The notes under the pieces were generated by a model. It was not told the origin of the DNA and did not search any database. It was given only the letters and a program-made list of their open reading frames with translations. Positions 23,375 through 35,303 of a stretch of DNA of 64,000 bases are shown piece after piece. Each line of letters opens with the position of its first letter. The first letter of the stretch is position 1. This stretch comes from Trichoplusia ni. Taxonomy: Eukaryota; Arthropoda; Insecta; Lepidoptera; Noctuidae. The translations under genes were made by a program, and so were the position numbers. The DNA is taken from NCBI RefSeq assembly GCF_003590095.1, contig NC_039491.1, forward strand, positions 2,790,001-2,854,000. Reading direction: 5' to 3'.

Positions 23375-24279
23375 TAGGTAGTAAAAGAGTTAAGACTCTT
23401 TGGGGTCTGCTTTTGTAGGCTTTGCTAGGATCGACAGAATTCGGTCCTTAGTAAACAAACTCATGTCTTCAGCACTCGATACATAAGTAGTAGTACCTAG
23501 CTACTACCTTTACCTATTTTCGATAGTGGAATTCGTATGGCTTAGGACGGTGTATCAATGGAAGTACGCTCGGGTTAACTAAAAAGTTGTAATAAAGAAA
23601 GAGCTTGTTTGGAGACGAAAATCATGTGTTTTAGAAACTTGGGTTACATCGTATTAAAAGGGGCCTTATCTTTAGTCGAATAGCACCGAGTAAGCGAGAT
23701 TTTGCGAGTAAGCGGAACTCTATTTCGAAAGAAAGAGGGAAAAAAACACACAGATTATGTTTTTCTTCGATTGCTTTAACATCAAAAACTAAAAATAAAG
23801 CAACAGTTGTTACGGTTATGAAATTGTTGGTGGCTGACAAACAAATTGGAGAGTAAGTTTGACTTTAGGCAGTCAGTAGAATTTTTTCTCCTCCTTAAAA
23901 TAATAAAACTTTGTATCGAATCTCCTTTGTTTTAAATTAAACACAAAAATATGAATTCTCATAAATCAAATATACGTAGAATCTATACGTATTCAACAGG
24001 AACCGGTCTACGAGCGCGAGGGACGCGGGTACGGAAGCACACAGCATTAAGCTCTATGTAACTTTACTAACGCGACGGTAATACCTAACACTGTTTACCT
24101 ATATTTAAAACAAAAGAGAATCACGTAAATTGCTGTTCATGTTATGAATTTTACATGGAATGTTTATTATATTGTAGGGTGTAGTCATTGTGTCGTAAAC
24201 AAGTTGAATATTAGTAGGTATCGAAGTACTATATGGTATATTTCTAGTGCCAGAACGGACCAGAAAAATACCTGAATCT
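23375..24279. other. AT-rich gene-free stretch
   Basis: No gene was recognised. The 69-codon minus-strand frame at 23631 is unsupported. Confidence 0.35.
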
Positions 24280-24425
24280 AGTCTAACCAAGGGGTATCGT
24301 GTTGCCCAGGTAACTGGGTTAAGGAGGTCAGATAGGCAGTCGCTCCTTGTAAAACACTGGTACTTAGCTGAAACCGGTTGGACTGGCAGCCGACCCCAAC
24401 ATAGTTGGGAAAAGGCTAGGCCTAG
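24280..24425 (-). repeat. 'tcatcatcctagcc' repeat, copy 3, truncated
   Basis: On the minus strand it reads cctagccttttcccaactat, then ggtttcagctaagtaccagt, gcgactgcctatctgacctc and accccttggttagac, and stops there. It is the first 145 bases of the family, in the opposite orientation to copies 1, 2 and 4. Confidence 0.75.
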
Positions 24426-25181
24426 GCCATTTATAATGAGACATTTGTATCATATTAGTAAGATAGGTTGATGACGTCACTTGCTTTTTGGAGAGCCGTA
24501 TTATTTAACACACATATGTAAGTATAGTTAATCCGTTAATTTCTAAACAGTTGAATTTTAAATCAATGTTTGTTTTCTCGTTCTCCCAATACGATCATAA
24601 ATATCAGACGTGATAGTTTATAAGAAGTAAATTTTTGTTCTGAAAAATGATATTCTTCTGAAATCACAAAATGAAAACAAGCTTTTTAATTAACCTTGTT
24701 AAAGATTTTATACAGAACATCTATGTCCTTTGTGAGAGTAGCATGAAATTCAATATCCGTGCACATTTCAGTCCAGGTGGACATTTCACAATATCTATAG
24801 AACAATGCATACCTAAGCTTCGTTCAATATTTTATTAACTGAAAAACTTTTGACATTGGAACCTCTATTATTCTCAAAACCCAATACTGAAATACTTTAT
24901 TGCATTCCACTATGCTTGCTTTGCTTACTACCTAATAGGTGTAAAGTCTTAGGTTGTGAAAGGAGTTGACAAGACAATAAAAAATCAGTTCCGATTTAAA
25001 AAAAAAAAAAAAAAAATGGCAAATGGCTGGAAAATATTTTAAAACAAATAACGAGTGTCATAATATAAGAAGGAACTTATGCTTTGATTTACAATGGTTT
25101 TAACATGAATACTATTCCAGCTTTCACACAACGCCATTTAGTGCCAAACTAAGCAAAGCTTGTATTATGTGTACTAGACAA
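24426..25181. other. AT-rich gene-free stretch with an A-tract
   Basis: An uninterrupted A run of about 18 lies at 24998-25015. No gene or element ends were seen. Confidence 0.35.
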
Positions 25182-25422
25182 TCTATACTAATACATAAAA
25201 CTGAAGAGTTTGTTTGTTTAATTGTTTGTTTGAACGCGCTTATTTAAGGAACTACTGGTTCAATTTGAAAAGATCATTCATTGAGGAAGGTTTTAGGCTA
25301 TAAACCATCTCGCTGCGACTAATAGGAGCGAAGATACAATGGAAAATTTGGAAAAAAACAGGGTTTTTTTCCAAATTTTTATATCTTCTAACCAGGCGGA
25401 CGAAGTCGCGGGCAACAGCTAG
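25182..25422 (+). mobile_element. Complete Lep1-type non-autonomous Helitron, 241 bp
   Basis: It starts TCTATACTAATACATAAAAC directly after an A and ends cgggcaacagCTAG directly before a T, that is, an insertion between A and T with 5'-TC and 3'-CTRR ends. A short hairpin around gac-gaa-gtc lies just upstream of the CTAG end. These are the structural marks of Helitrons, which move by a rolling-circle mechanism and make no target duplication. It has no coding capacity. Confidence 0.8.
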
Positions 25423-25424
25423 TT

Positions 25425-25565
25425 GACTAATCTAGATAAACTCCACCCAGACACGGAACAAATGATCGAGCTCATCACACAACATTTTGTCCTGGGTGGG
25501 AATCGAACCCACGACCTCCGGTATAGCCAGGGTCACTAACCACTAGGCTACTAGGCTAGTCAAAT
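25425..25565 (-). mobile_element. tRNA-derived SINE with intact Pol III boxes
   Basis: On the minus strand an A-box TAGCCTAGTGG (25550-25540) and a B-box GTTCGATTC (25508-25500) are correctly ordered and spaced. They are followed by ccacccaggacaaaatgttg and ccgtgtctgggtgg. This is a tRNA-headed SINE, not a tRNA gene: the 3' acceptor arm is replaced by the SINE body. It begins three bases beyond the Helitron. A 7-bp inverted match (TTGACTA / TAGTCAA) lies at its two ends; no direct duplication was found. Confidence 0.65.
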
Positions 25566-26176
25566 AATATATTACTCATGTCAGTTAAGGTACTGGTAAG
25601 TAACTATACTAGTGATAAGACCGTAAGGCTGTAATCAAAAGTTTCAAGTCTGATACCAAGGCACATAACGACTTCTTTAATATTGTGCCCCTTTTAGAAG
25701 TAAATGCCGCAGCTACCGCCAGTTCGACGGCACGTAAAAATTTGGTTCCTGCGCTTGTTGTCTCTCTGCTCTTGTCAGATAGCAGTCCCATCGGGCTATA
25801 AGAGTAAGGGAACATATATTGCATCTGTGTTGGTGTACAAGCTCGTGCATTACAGTATTCCCCACACAGTTGGCAAGTGGGACACTAGAACCAGATCCTG
25901 GGATCTAGCTGTGAGTCGTGTGGTACCAATCTCATCAGGTGTACAAAACAAAGAACAAAGAGCAACTACTAACCTACTGTAATTTTCGGGATAATTTATA
26001 TTATGTATGTCAATACATTATCAGCGCATCGCCATTAGCGTCTATTATTATTCAAACGAGATACATTAGGCATGTGCCATCAATAAATGATACCATCACA
26101 GCATTAAAACCTATTGTGTGAAACTGCTTTGTTTTCATTCGTTTAATGTTTATTTATATCTTAAACATATATACGA
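25566..26176. other. Gene-free stretch
   Basis: Overlapping frames of 67-92 codons at 25609-26121 run on both strands with no recognisable content. Confidence 0.35.
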
Positions 26177-26436
26177 CTAGCTGTTGCCCGCGACTTCGTC
26201 CCCGTGTTTAGAAGATATAAGTTATGATTTATACCTGCCCTGTTTTTTTCACATTTTCCATTGTATCTTCGCTCCTATTAGTCGCAGCGTGATGATTTAT
26301 CCTAAAGCCTTCCTCGATGAATGGTCTATTCAACACAAAAATAATTTTTCAATTTGGACCAGTAGTTCATGAGATTAGCGCGTTAAAACAAACAAATAAA
26401 CAAACTCTTTAGCTTTATATATTATATTAGTATAGA
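26177..26436 (-). mobile_element. Complete Lep1-type non-autonomous Helitron, 260 bp
   Basis: Minus-strand orientation. Its 3' CTAG end is at 26177-26180 next to a flanking A (T on the element strand). Its 5'-TC end is at 26436-26435, flanked by T (A on the element strand). The body (gctcctattagtcgcagcgt, ccttcctcgatgaatggtct, ggaccagtagttcatgagat) is collinear with the copies at 25182 and 54830. Confidence 0.8.
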
Positions 26437-27515
26437 TTTACGTGTCGCAAAATTAGTTACCATGCACCAACGAATTATATTATTTAGTAGGTCACAGAGT
26501 CCGCTAGTATCTTTTTTTCATACATCTAAGGGTTACCTACACGAATAACGTTCCAACACCAGTCACAATATAACTTTTAAACGCGGCGGTAGGCATCCTG
26601 AACGATGAAGTTCTAGATTTAAAATAATTGCAGATGTAACTTTTACATTGCCAATGCTTATCGATAGTACTCTTACTACAGACTCAGTACATAACTCACA
26701 TTCGTGAAAACTTCACAAAGGTATACGTCATTCACAGTAACTTGTTACCGGTACCACCTAACACCAACAAGGAGGTTGTTTAAAGTGTCAACCTCAAACA
26801 TACTCTCACGTTCTTCAGTCTCAACTCCAACACAAAACAACCTCTCGCACCTTCGTTTTATTACTCAAAGCACTTAATTTTATGTCAGCCTTCAGCTGCG
26901 TGTAAAAATTACTTTTCTGTGCCTCAGATAAATAATGTTACATCCATTATTTATTGTCGAACCATTAAGTCTGTGTGCTGAAAAATAAGGTTTCATACAA
27001 TTGTGTGTTCGTGTTAATTCTAAGTATGTTTATTCTTTAATTTATGGGATGTGATTTTAATTCTTATAGATTAAGTTATCTACACGGCCTTGTAATTTTT
27101 TGTATAAGAAACAAAACACTCCTATTTAATTTATTTAAGAATAAGGAAAGAAGCCAGTCTTCTTTTATTCCACAAAAACAAACATCAACAAAGTATACTT
27201 TATGAGACTTAAAAGGATATGAAATATAAAACGTTAAGTAAAAGCTGCAATACTAGCGCGGGTCACGTTTAATGGTGTAATTAGAGGCGCAAGACACAGG
27301 GCGCGGGCAAAAGACGGCCCTCCCCAACACAACAAGACCCCAGCGACATTTAACACGAGCCACCGCCACTTTTCTTTTCATTATCACAAGACACCTTCTC
27401 ATTATTCCCGGCACTTATTTTATTGCCCCTTACTCTAATTTCCGCGATAATTGTAAATGTAAACAAACGCTGTAGGTTATTAACCTCTAACATTTGTATT
27501 GTACTGTATCGTGGT
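26437..27515. other. AT-rich gene-free stretch
   Basis: A slightly GC-richer patch at 27255-27370 (gcgcgggtcacg ... ggcgcaagacacagggcgcg) has no recognised function. No gene. Confidence 0.35.
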
Positions 27516-27890
27516 GGTCTTACGGTTTTATGCTTGGATTTGTATGCTCGAGGTGCGGGTTCGATTCAAATGTATGAAGGATTGCAACGCATTGCACATA
27601 AAAGTGCGGATGACGTGGCACGGCGGTTCAGGTTCAGTCAGTAAGAGTCTGTTACTACCCGTTCCCTCCCCGGAGGAAGCGGGTGTCCATGAGGATCCCC
27701 CCAAGTTACAAGGCAAAGTATGACGTCTTCAAAGTTAAATGTACTTTTTTAAATCTAAGACACCACTAATAAACGGCGATGAATGGTAACTTGGATTCGA
27801 AATATAGAAATCATGAAATCGCCCACCGAAAAATCTTCCCTAGACTGGAATAGGTCATTATCCAGCAATGGGACGTTATAAGCTGCTATA
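27516..27890 (+). mobile_element. SINE with a tRNA-like head and a LINE-like tail, copy 1
   Basis: The head is gtggtcttacggttttatg ... gaggtgcgggttcgattc, with B-box GTTCGATTC at 27559-27567. A variable middle follows, then gaaatcgcccacc and the tail tccagcaatgggacgttata at 27861-27880. The second copy at 33076-33322 shares head and tail in the same order. The frames of 60-75 codons here are translations of the SINE. Confidence 0.6.
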
Positions 27891-28308
27891 GAGTTATATT
27901 AAATTCTGTCCACATTATAAAAGGTCTTACACGTGTCTGCAAATCTGTTTGGTTAAATGTATTTGAATAAGAGAAAAAAATATGCCCCACTCCAACCTCG
28001 TTACTCGAAATGAGGTTATATACCCCATGGCATAAGCTTAGTATATGAGGAAATGGATTGTGAACGTCTCGTTGCCACTGTGTAAATGTCTCGCATTTTC
28101 AATTACATACATTTTATATAGACGGCTGCGTCAACTGTACTGGTTTACCACAAATTGTAAAATATTCTACAATAAACAAAAATGTTTTGCAATACAAATC
28201 ATTTTTGTAGAGAATGTGTTTTAGTAGCGTTACAAACAATGACGAACAAATTAACAATGCGTGTCAATTTATTATTAATTTCATTGCGAATCACGCTGCA
28301 ATTCAGAC
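27891..28308. other. AT-rich gene-free stretch
   Basis: Nothing was recognised. Confidence 0.35.
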
Positions 28309-28311
28309 TTA

Positions 28312-28866
28312 GGGCATAAACTGCGTTACGCGTGTGTACGCACGTGAGCACGTCGCGGGCCACGCTTCTGGTGCACGCACGTGAGCACGTTCGCGTGCTT
28401 ATGCGCGGGCATCGGCGCGTGCATCCGCGTAACGCAGTTTTCTCAGTACAATTTTGACGTTGGAGGTGTACAGTCGAGTAATTATGGATAAATTAATGTT
28501 GTATTATTTATCAAGACGACGGCGACGACGATTATTTCGCTTGATTGGTCCCATATGGCAGGACGACACTGAACTTCAACAATTACCCTTTCTGTATCAA
28601 AATTTGTAATTTTTTGTTATGGGCCGGGCACGCGCGTGCGGTCGGTTCGAGATAGCGCTGTCAACTGAACAAGCACGCGCGTGCACCCGCTAGCGGGCTT
28701 CGCGCGTGGACCCGTCCAACGTGATGCGTGATCACGTCGCGTGCATGCGTGCCCCATTGCACGGAAGTATCACGCGACGGGCTCACGAGCGTGTGCACGC
28801 GCATGGGCACGCGCGGGTCGTTTTTGTATGGACACGCGAGAGGCACGCTTAACGCAGTTTATGCCC
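28312..28866 (+). mobile_element. PIF/Harbinger-type non-autonomous transposon, complete, 555 bp
   Basis: Terminal inverted repeats of 23 bp (outer bases GGGCATAAACTGCGTTA) match with one mismatch. They are flanked on both sides by the trinucleotide TTA (28309-28311 and 28867-28869), the target typical of PIF/Harbinger. The subterminal regions are GC-rich and carry repeated gcacgtgagcacg blocks on the left and related cacgcgcgtg-type blocks on the right, possible transposase-binding sites. The AT-rich centre holds a 41-codon frame that looks like the start of a Harbinger transposase, so the element is probably an internal-deletion derivative. Confidence 0.85.
28484..28609 (+). pseudogene. Short transposase-like N-terminal frame inside the Harbinger-type element
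   Basis: ATG to TAA, 41 residues: an N-terminal hydrophobic stretch (LMLYYLS), six arginines in a row at residues 11-16, LFRLIGPIW, then an acidic and Q/L-rich end (residues 27-41). The arrangement poly-R, F/L-x-R/H-x-I-x-P-I-W/F, then a short acidic stretch resembles the beginning of PIF/Harbinger DDE transposases. The DDE catalytic domain is absent. Recognition is by pattern only. Confidence 0.45.
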
Positions 28867-28869
28867 TTA

Positions 28870-30744
28870 CATGAATGACAAGACGCTCTGCTGACCTTTG
28901 TACTGAAATTGTATTTACAAACAAACCCTGTACAACCCAAACATATATGTTTATCATTTAGCACTGTAATTTATATTAATTTAGGTACTATGACTTTGTT
29001 CTTGGTGCCCCGTATATGATAACTGTGGAACTTGTCGAGATCACAAGCGTTATAAAAAGGAGAAAAAAACGGTCAAGCGCGAGTATAAAAAACTGTAAAC
29101 AAATTGCACATCCATGAAATTTATGAAAGAACGAATCATTGTTTTTACCTTGATACTTATGTCTAGCTATCACGGTTCACGAGATACAAGTCTGATGGTG
29201 GTTTTACCCGTTAAATATGGAACCTTAAAAAGGTATGCACTAAATAAAACCCTTAAACATACGAGACAGAGAGTTACCACTCACTAAAATCTTAATTCAA
29301 TAACCGAGTTTCACGTAACTTCAAAAGCAAAAATATTCAATAAACTAATAAACAGTTATAAAGGAACATAAACACACTCTTTCAGACCAATACGGTTCGT
29401 TAGAAGTTTACGGCTTCACTCGACTCCAAGTGAAGTTTCATGTTAGTGGATATTGCCAACAGGATTTCATGATCCATAACCTGACAGCTTAATAATAAAA
29501 CTAAAGATCCGTATTACTCGGTGACAGCTAAGAGGTATCGCCATCGCCGTTGAACTGATAAGTCAAAGGTTCGAAGTATGGATGGGCTTTGTGTTAATTA
29601 TCAGTTGCTAAAAACGGAAAAGGATAACAGCCAGCATCATTGAGAATTTCAAGGGTGTTAACAAGGGTTTCAAGGGTTTGTTACCCACCGCCCCCTTTTT
29701 AACGTATTTTAATACGGTAACCCACATTGTAAATCAATCAGATAAGAAGAAAGAGTTCTAAAAAAAACGTTGGAGAATAATAAAAAAAATTGTCAAATTT
29801 AGTTCAACAATAGTTTTTTCTACAACATTTTTTTATTATTATTAATTATTTCACACTCTCATCTATCTTTACAGGATCTTAGCCTAATGCGACAGAGAAG
29901 TAAATAATATTCTTATCCACACTAAATTGTCATTGTCATAAAGTTGTAATGACATCTTCCGTCTAGCGTTTTCTTAGACTGTGCTCCTGAACAGATACAA
30001 ATGAATATCAATAATTTACTTCAAGCGACTGCCTATCTGTCTTTTATACGCCATTTACTGAGTAATAAGGTATGCGCGCGGAAGACTGACTGTCAAGGAA
30101 TTTCTTATTATTAGCGCGATTATTTTAAATCCACTTTTTGCGTTTGTGTTCTTTATAATTCAGAAATTATTGTCAGTGGATAGTTGGCAGCTTGGATCCC
30201 TACATATGTTATTACATATAACATGAACGAAGTATAACTTAATCCACAAAGCTTTGATCTTCGTTCCGTACAACCTCTAGTTCGATACGAGTAACGAGCT
30301 CAGTCAAATATTCTAACCAAAGAATAACTCTTTGTAAAGATATGTCGATTTTTCATTAGTGAGTGACACTTCGTTCATCAAAACTGTGTTCTCGGCCGCT
30401 TACCAGGTATAATTACTTTTTGTTTATGCTGTGTTCACAAATGAATGAAAAACTCCCGCGAAAATGTTTCGATATCATTCCTCTCTTAATTAAAGTTGAT
30501 TAGTGCGAATGTTTCCGTTCTAGATTAGTCTTCACAGAATGCTTTCTAATTACATTACACATTGTGCTGTTAAAACATTAGAACGTAGAAAGCTCAAAGT
30601 AATTACCTTTCGTTGAATCCTAATGGTAGATTTGGATTCTGCATCTAACTCGAAATAACCGATCATTCGTATATACAAGATAGTGTCAAACTATTATGAG
30701 TAGGTCTTGACAGTTATTTCCTGAAGTTGCATCTGCAACGGGAT
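28870..30744. other. AT-rich gene-free stretch
   Basis: It contains a fragment of the accgtgatagctagac repeat on the minus strand (29160-29200) and a short patch of GGGTTAAC-like motifs (29648-29730) like those of the hAT element, but without hAT ends. No coding exon was recognised. Confidence 0.35.
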
Positions 30745-31039
30745 TGGTACCCGGGAGAGGGCGGGAGAGCCGAGCTCGGGGCTGGAGGGGCGGAGGGGGG
30801 TTCGGGGCTCGGCGGGAGGGGACGCGGAAACGGGTCAGTGCCAAAGCAGCCTTGGCCTGCCGGGGCCGCTGCCAGACCTGTTGATACTCAATCAAATGAT
30901 CGTAACACTCGATTAGATAATGTCTGTTATTGCTCCGATTTGTTCACGAGTTCTGGATAAGTGACTGTGATTATGTAAAGTTGTGTTATGGTTATAAAAG
31001 ACAATCAGTGAGTTAAGTGGACTTTCTAAGGATTTGCAG
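30745..31039 (+). promoter_or_regulatory. GC-rich block with downstream splice donor: candidate promoter and 5' exon
   Basis: 30748-30870 is strongly purine- and GC-rich (gggagagggcgggagagccg ... gggaggggacgcggaaacgg) within AT-rich DNA. Sequence runs on to ggatttgcag|gtaaac, a good splice donor with the exon ending at 31039. The first coding exon of the gene at 35.3 kb begins two bases after an acceptor at 35301, so a 5' untranslated exon is needed upstream, and this is the nearest attractive candidate on that strand. The link is inference. The 77-codon frame in the block is a product of its base composition. Confidence 0.3.
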
Positions 31040-33075
31040 GTAAACTTTAAAGCTATTGCAACTTTTTGTTAATTAAACAAGCGAATCTTTGTTTCCAACT
31101 GGCAAAAAAATAATTTCTAATTCTTTGTTCTGAATTTGAACATGAAATATAATACGTGATTGAGGACCTCATTAAAGACAATGTTTTTCATCATTACGTG
31201 ATTGAACACACTTTTCACCTCAAAGGATCATTCACTATAGAAAGAATCTTAAAAGAAATCCCATTTAAGAAAATATAATTAAAAAGATAATCGTGCAGCA
31301 CAAAGTTCACCCCGCTACTGTTTCTCGGAAAACTCATTATTTTTCCCGGGGAAAAATTGTGAACCTAATTAGCTAATAATAACATTTCATGTACCACGCA
31401 GTGTTTCTTACTCTTTATCCGATAACAAAGAGGTATACTTATATAAGTCTAACTATAATTTACAACAAGGCTCTGCATTTTTAAATATGAAATGTGTTTT
31501 GTTTATAATAGCGCTGCAGAACTGTATACTGCTTTCCAACATGCAATAATCTTCTTGTAGAATTTTTATTACCCTGTCTGTACACCTAAAGCATTTATAG
31601 ATTATATTGCCGTTTAAAAATAGCTTTGTAAACAAATGAAGTTGTAGTTATGTGTTTTGATAGAAATAAACTTCAGTTATTACAATTATTCAGGCTACAT
31701 CTTTTTGGTGGATATAGTGGCCTTAAAGATCATGTGGCGGAGCTTATGCTTGCTACCTTTAAATCTCACTCTTGGCCAATGGTCTTATCTCGAATTGATC
31801 AGGGTTGACTGATTTCATACAGAGGCTTAAATGGTTAAAAAAACAAACTGAATAATAGAATAAAAAAGATTTATACAAATGCCTTAAACATTTTCTACAA
31901 TATTCAAAGAAGAGAACAAGCGTGTGAACAAAAGAAAATCAAAGGAAAAAGTGTTCCGTCCACGAAAAGGTCAGCATTGAGTTTGTACAAAGTTTTATGG
32001 AACTCCGACATCAAAGTGAGTGAATGTGGCAAATAAAATGGACTTTGTTCTTCACTTTTTAATGCTTCTAAATTTGTACGAGATCGGTTTGAGAGTTTAA
32101 AATACTTCATGTTATACACCTGGAGCTTTGAATGAAAATAATATTACCTTTCGATTAGCATCTTTACCTGCAGCCGTTGATATTATGAGGGTAAATGGAA
32201 CGTTTCTCTGTATGGACGGTAAAATTTCCTTTATGGTTTATTTCCTTCGTATTTTTTATTGGAAGTTGTCTCAGTCCTCTGTGATACTAAGAGATTTAAT
32301 AAGTCACTATTTACATCTCTGATGTGTGGTGGTTGGTTGAAGTACATTTTTGTGGTTTGTTGTAACACACGAATCGCTCATGCTCAAAATGAGCCTTTTT
32401 TGAGCTGTGATAACAAATATTCCATTTTATCCTATGAGGTAGGATTACCTACAAATAAGCACAGAGTGACACAATTTACCATTTTTAATATCATCTGTCA
32501 AATAAATATACTTAGTTTCAATTATTATTTCGTAAAGCGCTCTTCATTTTAAACTTTCTCTTTCCCTCTTTACCCAATACACGAAATATAAAAGTAAAGT
32601 AAATAAACTCACCTAGAACTAGTAAATAAGCTTCGATACTCAATAAATGATTAATGTTAATGGATTTTAAGTGGAGCACTTTGTATAATCAACCTTGTAT
32701 CTGCCTCTAGTACGGAAACCGAACAATACGGAGAGTTGGAGACTAGACAAGTGTAGCGTTCGATAGAAACAGGACGAAAATAAACAGATCTAGGCCACGC
32801 CCACGGGGTCCACGAGATCTACTCTCTTAGACGAGAGAATATCTCATTCAACACTCTGTTATTACACAGATATACAAACTCACCGTTTACAAATGACTGA
32901 TTCAACAATTGCCTCATGTTCTGGGCCTTATTCCATTTTTAACCAGATACAGAATTAAAACAAGTGAATGAATTCGAATTGAATTGTTTTATTTTACAAT
33001 ACGTAGATACTAATTGGTTTTGAGACAGGTAGGTATTAGGTAGTTATACTATGAGTAGGGACCTGGTTTAAGGAC
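31040..33075. other. AT-rich stretch, possibly intron of the 35-kb gene
   Basis: No coding exon was recognised. The plus-strand frames of 64 and 97 codons at 32128-32552 lack recognisable content. A small hairpin lies at 32812-32847 (GAGAT...ATCTC enclosing CTCT...AGAG). Confidence 0.35.
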
Positions 33076-33322
33076 GTGGTGGCCTTACGGTTCTATGGAT
33101 GGATTTGTTTGCACGAGGTGCAGGTTCAATCCCAAAGCAAGCCAAAGTACCAATGTGAACCACATTATTTTGAAAAAAAATATGGTACATTCTTAATTAT
33201 TCTCAATAAGTCTAAGGTTCCAGATGTCAAATTCTGAAATCGCCAACCCTTAATGAGCTAGCGTGGTAATGAAATGCAAATGAAGAGACCTGTGCCCAGT
33301 AGTTGGACGTATATAGGCTTGT
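33076..33322 (+). mobile_element. SINE with a tRNA-like head and a LINE-like tail, copy 2
   Basis: The head is gtggtggccttacggttct, then gaggtgcaggttcaatccc; the tail is gcccagtagttggacgtat at 33294-33312. It matches the copy at 27516 in head, the middle landmark gaaatcgcc and tail. The tail also resembles the end of the LINE relic at 43706-43974 (cagcagtggga). Confidence 0.6.
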
Positions 33323-35301
33323 TTTATACTTTTAGTAGGTGAAAGGTAGAAAATGTAGGTTATTGAAAACAAAGGCAAACAAGCCTATGATTAAACATAT
33401 ACAAGGTGTGCTTGCAAAGTATATAGTAGCTAGTCGCCTCTTCGCTGGCCGCACATTAAAACCTCAAAGAAAACTAAGCAAGGAAAATGCAAAAAAGAGT
33501 TATTTAAAAATACAACTTGTTATTTCTTGCCTTGGGAAAAAGGGGCGATGTCAGCAACTGTCGATAAATGGCGTGCACTCTATCATCGCTTTGTCAACCC
33601 TAAGCTTTTAAACAACACAGCAATACTGAGTGATGGTAAATACCTTAATAACAGACAACCTTAGGGTTGCTACTTAACCACCTGTCATACGGGTAATGTT
33701 ATGCTGTCAGTCACGTGTTGACGCGACACCCCTGAGTAATTAATCTTTGGATGTATGTGTGGGGGAAGGAAAGTGTGTTTATAATTAGGGATGTCATTCT
33801 TATGAAATTAGAATTTTAATTTGAGAACGTATGGTTTCGAGAAAATAAAAATAAATAAAATAGACTGAAACTGCTGATATGATTTGCATTATACAAGCAA
33901 TGTATATTTTCTTCAGATTAATTTTAATTATGTAAACCTGAAAAAGGCTGTGACGAAAATTCTATCTTGTTTACACATGTCTTTGTCTAGCCACTCCTGT
34001 TTCTCTTGGCATAACTTGACATACTGCGATTTGTTGTTTTGAAGGTGACCCGTCCAAAAAAAAGCACGTACTAAATAAGTTGGAAGAAGAAATGAAAGAA
34101 CGTTTCAATGGATTACAAATACCGTAAACTCTTACTGAAGAAGTAAATTCACTGAAACACAAATCACTGAAATCACTCATTTTCTGTCAGCTATTACGGG
34201 ACTTATCGAAATAATGCCACCGCTTAACAAAATTAGGTTAATTCCTCCCGAATATTTAATCCATTGACGAAATAAACCGTTCTAAGTTTAATAAATATTT
34301 AATGAAACGTATATAGCGGTAATCTTTTGTAAACCACAAGTAATTTGCTGTTAATCATGATGTTACAAAAAACATTGTGAATGTACTTTGAATTTGGAAA
34401 AAACTAAAAATTGGAAAAAACCCTGATCCTGAAATAGGAAACCCGTTTAAAAAAAACTATTGGTTTTAATTTAACGATATAACATTATTGTACTTTCACT
34501 TCCCTGTTTGAAACCTAACCGGAATTTGTTAACTATCCGGCGGGCTGCTACGCAACTAATACGAATATAAGTTTTGTTCCACGGTTTACTGAACTTAAAC
34601 AAATTTTTATTCTTGTCATATTATTACAATACAATGAAGTAAAACTCTTTATATTTTAAAAGACAATCTTAATAAATACACAAGCAATATTGCAAAACAA
34701 TTTGATAGATAAAGTGTTTCGTAGTTGTTTATTAAAACCCGCGGGTACGAGAAATTTATGGAATGCTTAATATATTAGCCGCAGCGCTCCAGCGTTTTAC
34801 ATCCTTTTTAATATACTGTAAAACTTGCGTTCATACATTAGCCCAGATACGGATTATAAAAGACATTTACGAGGTAAAAGTAGGCGAATAACTCTACATA
34901 AAACCTCACGCCATCCATATTTTACACATTGATGGAAAGCTTTCAACACAAGTTTTTGCTTGTTTTTCATAATTTCGGTCACCTTTGATGATGAACGAAC
35001 GATGAACACATCGAACTTTTTAAAATGATAAGGTATTTAAAGACTTACTTCAACTGCATCTTCGTTTATCACAATATTATATATTCACATCACGTAAAGG
35101 CGCTATCAACAACAACCAACAGACTTTTCACGTCATGAATTGTGACATGTCAATATTTTTTATCACCACTTTCAAAAAACAGGCAGAAATAAGACCATGC
35201 CAGCCCATCTTCCAAAAGATTAAATGAGAACATACCTCTATTAATTTACAAAATGGAATATTGAATAAACTCATAATAAAAAACAAATCTATCTCACACA
35301 G
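33323..35301. other. Gene-free stretch immediately upstream of the first coding exon
   Basis: The 90-codon plus-strand frame at 33339 and the 69-codon minus-strand frame at 33971 have no recognisable domain. The final bases tctatctcacacag (35288-35301) are a clear pyrimidine-rich splice acceptor. Confidence 0.4.
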
Positions 35302-35303
35302 CA

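Noticed and set aside
25495..25560. tRNA gene on the minus strand
   Set aside because: A and B boxes are present but the acceptor stem does not close and a SINE body follows.
26184..26372. 62-codon plus-strand frame, and the 88- and 68-codon minus-strand frames at 54270 and 54838
   Set aside because: All are translations of Lep1-type Helitrons, which explains why they resemble one another.
29648..29730. Second hAT element suggested by GGGTTAAC-like motifs
   Set aside because: No CAGRG ends or 8-bp duplication were found around it.
33971..34180. Plus-strand 'HVLNKLEEEMKERFNGLQIP' coiled-coil-like scrap opposite a 69-codon minus-strand frame
   Set aside because: About 25 codons only, no splice sites in phase and no family recognised.
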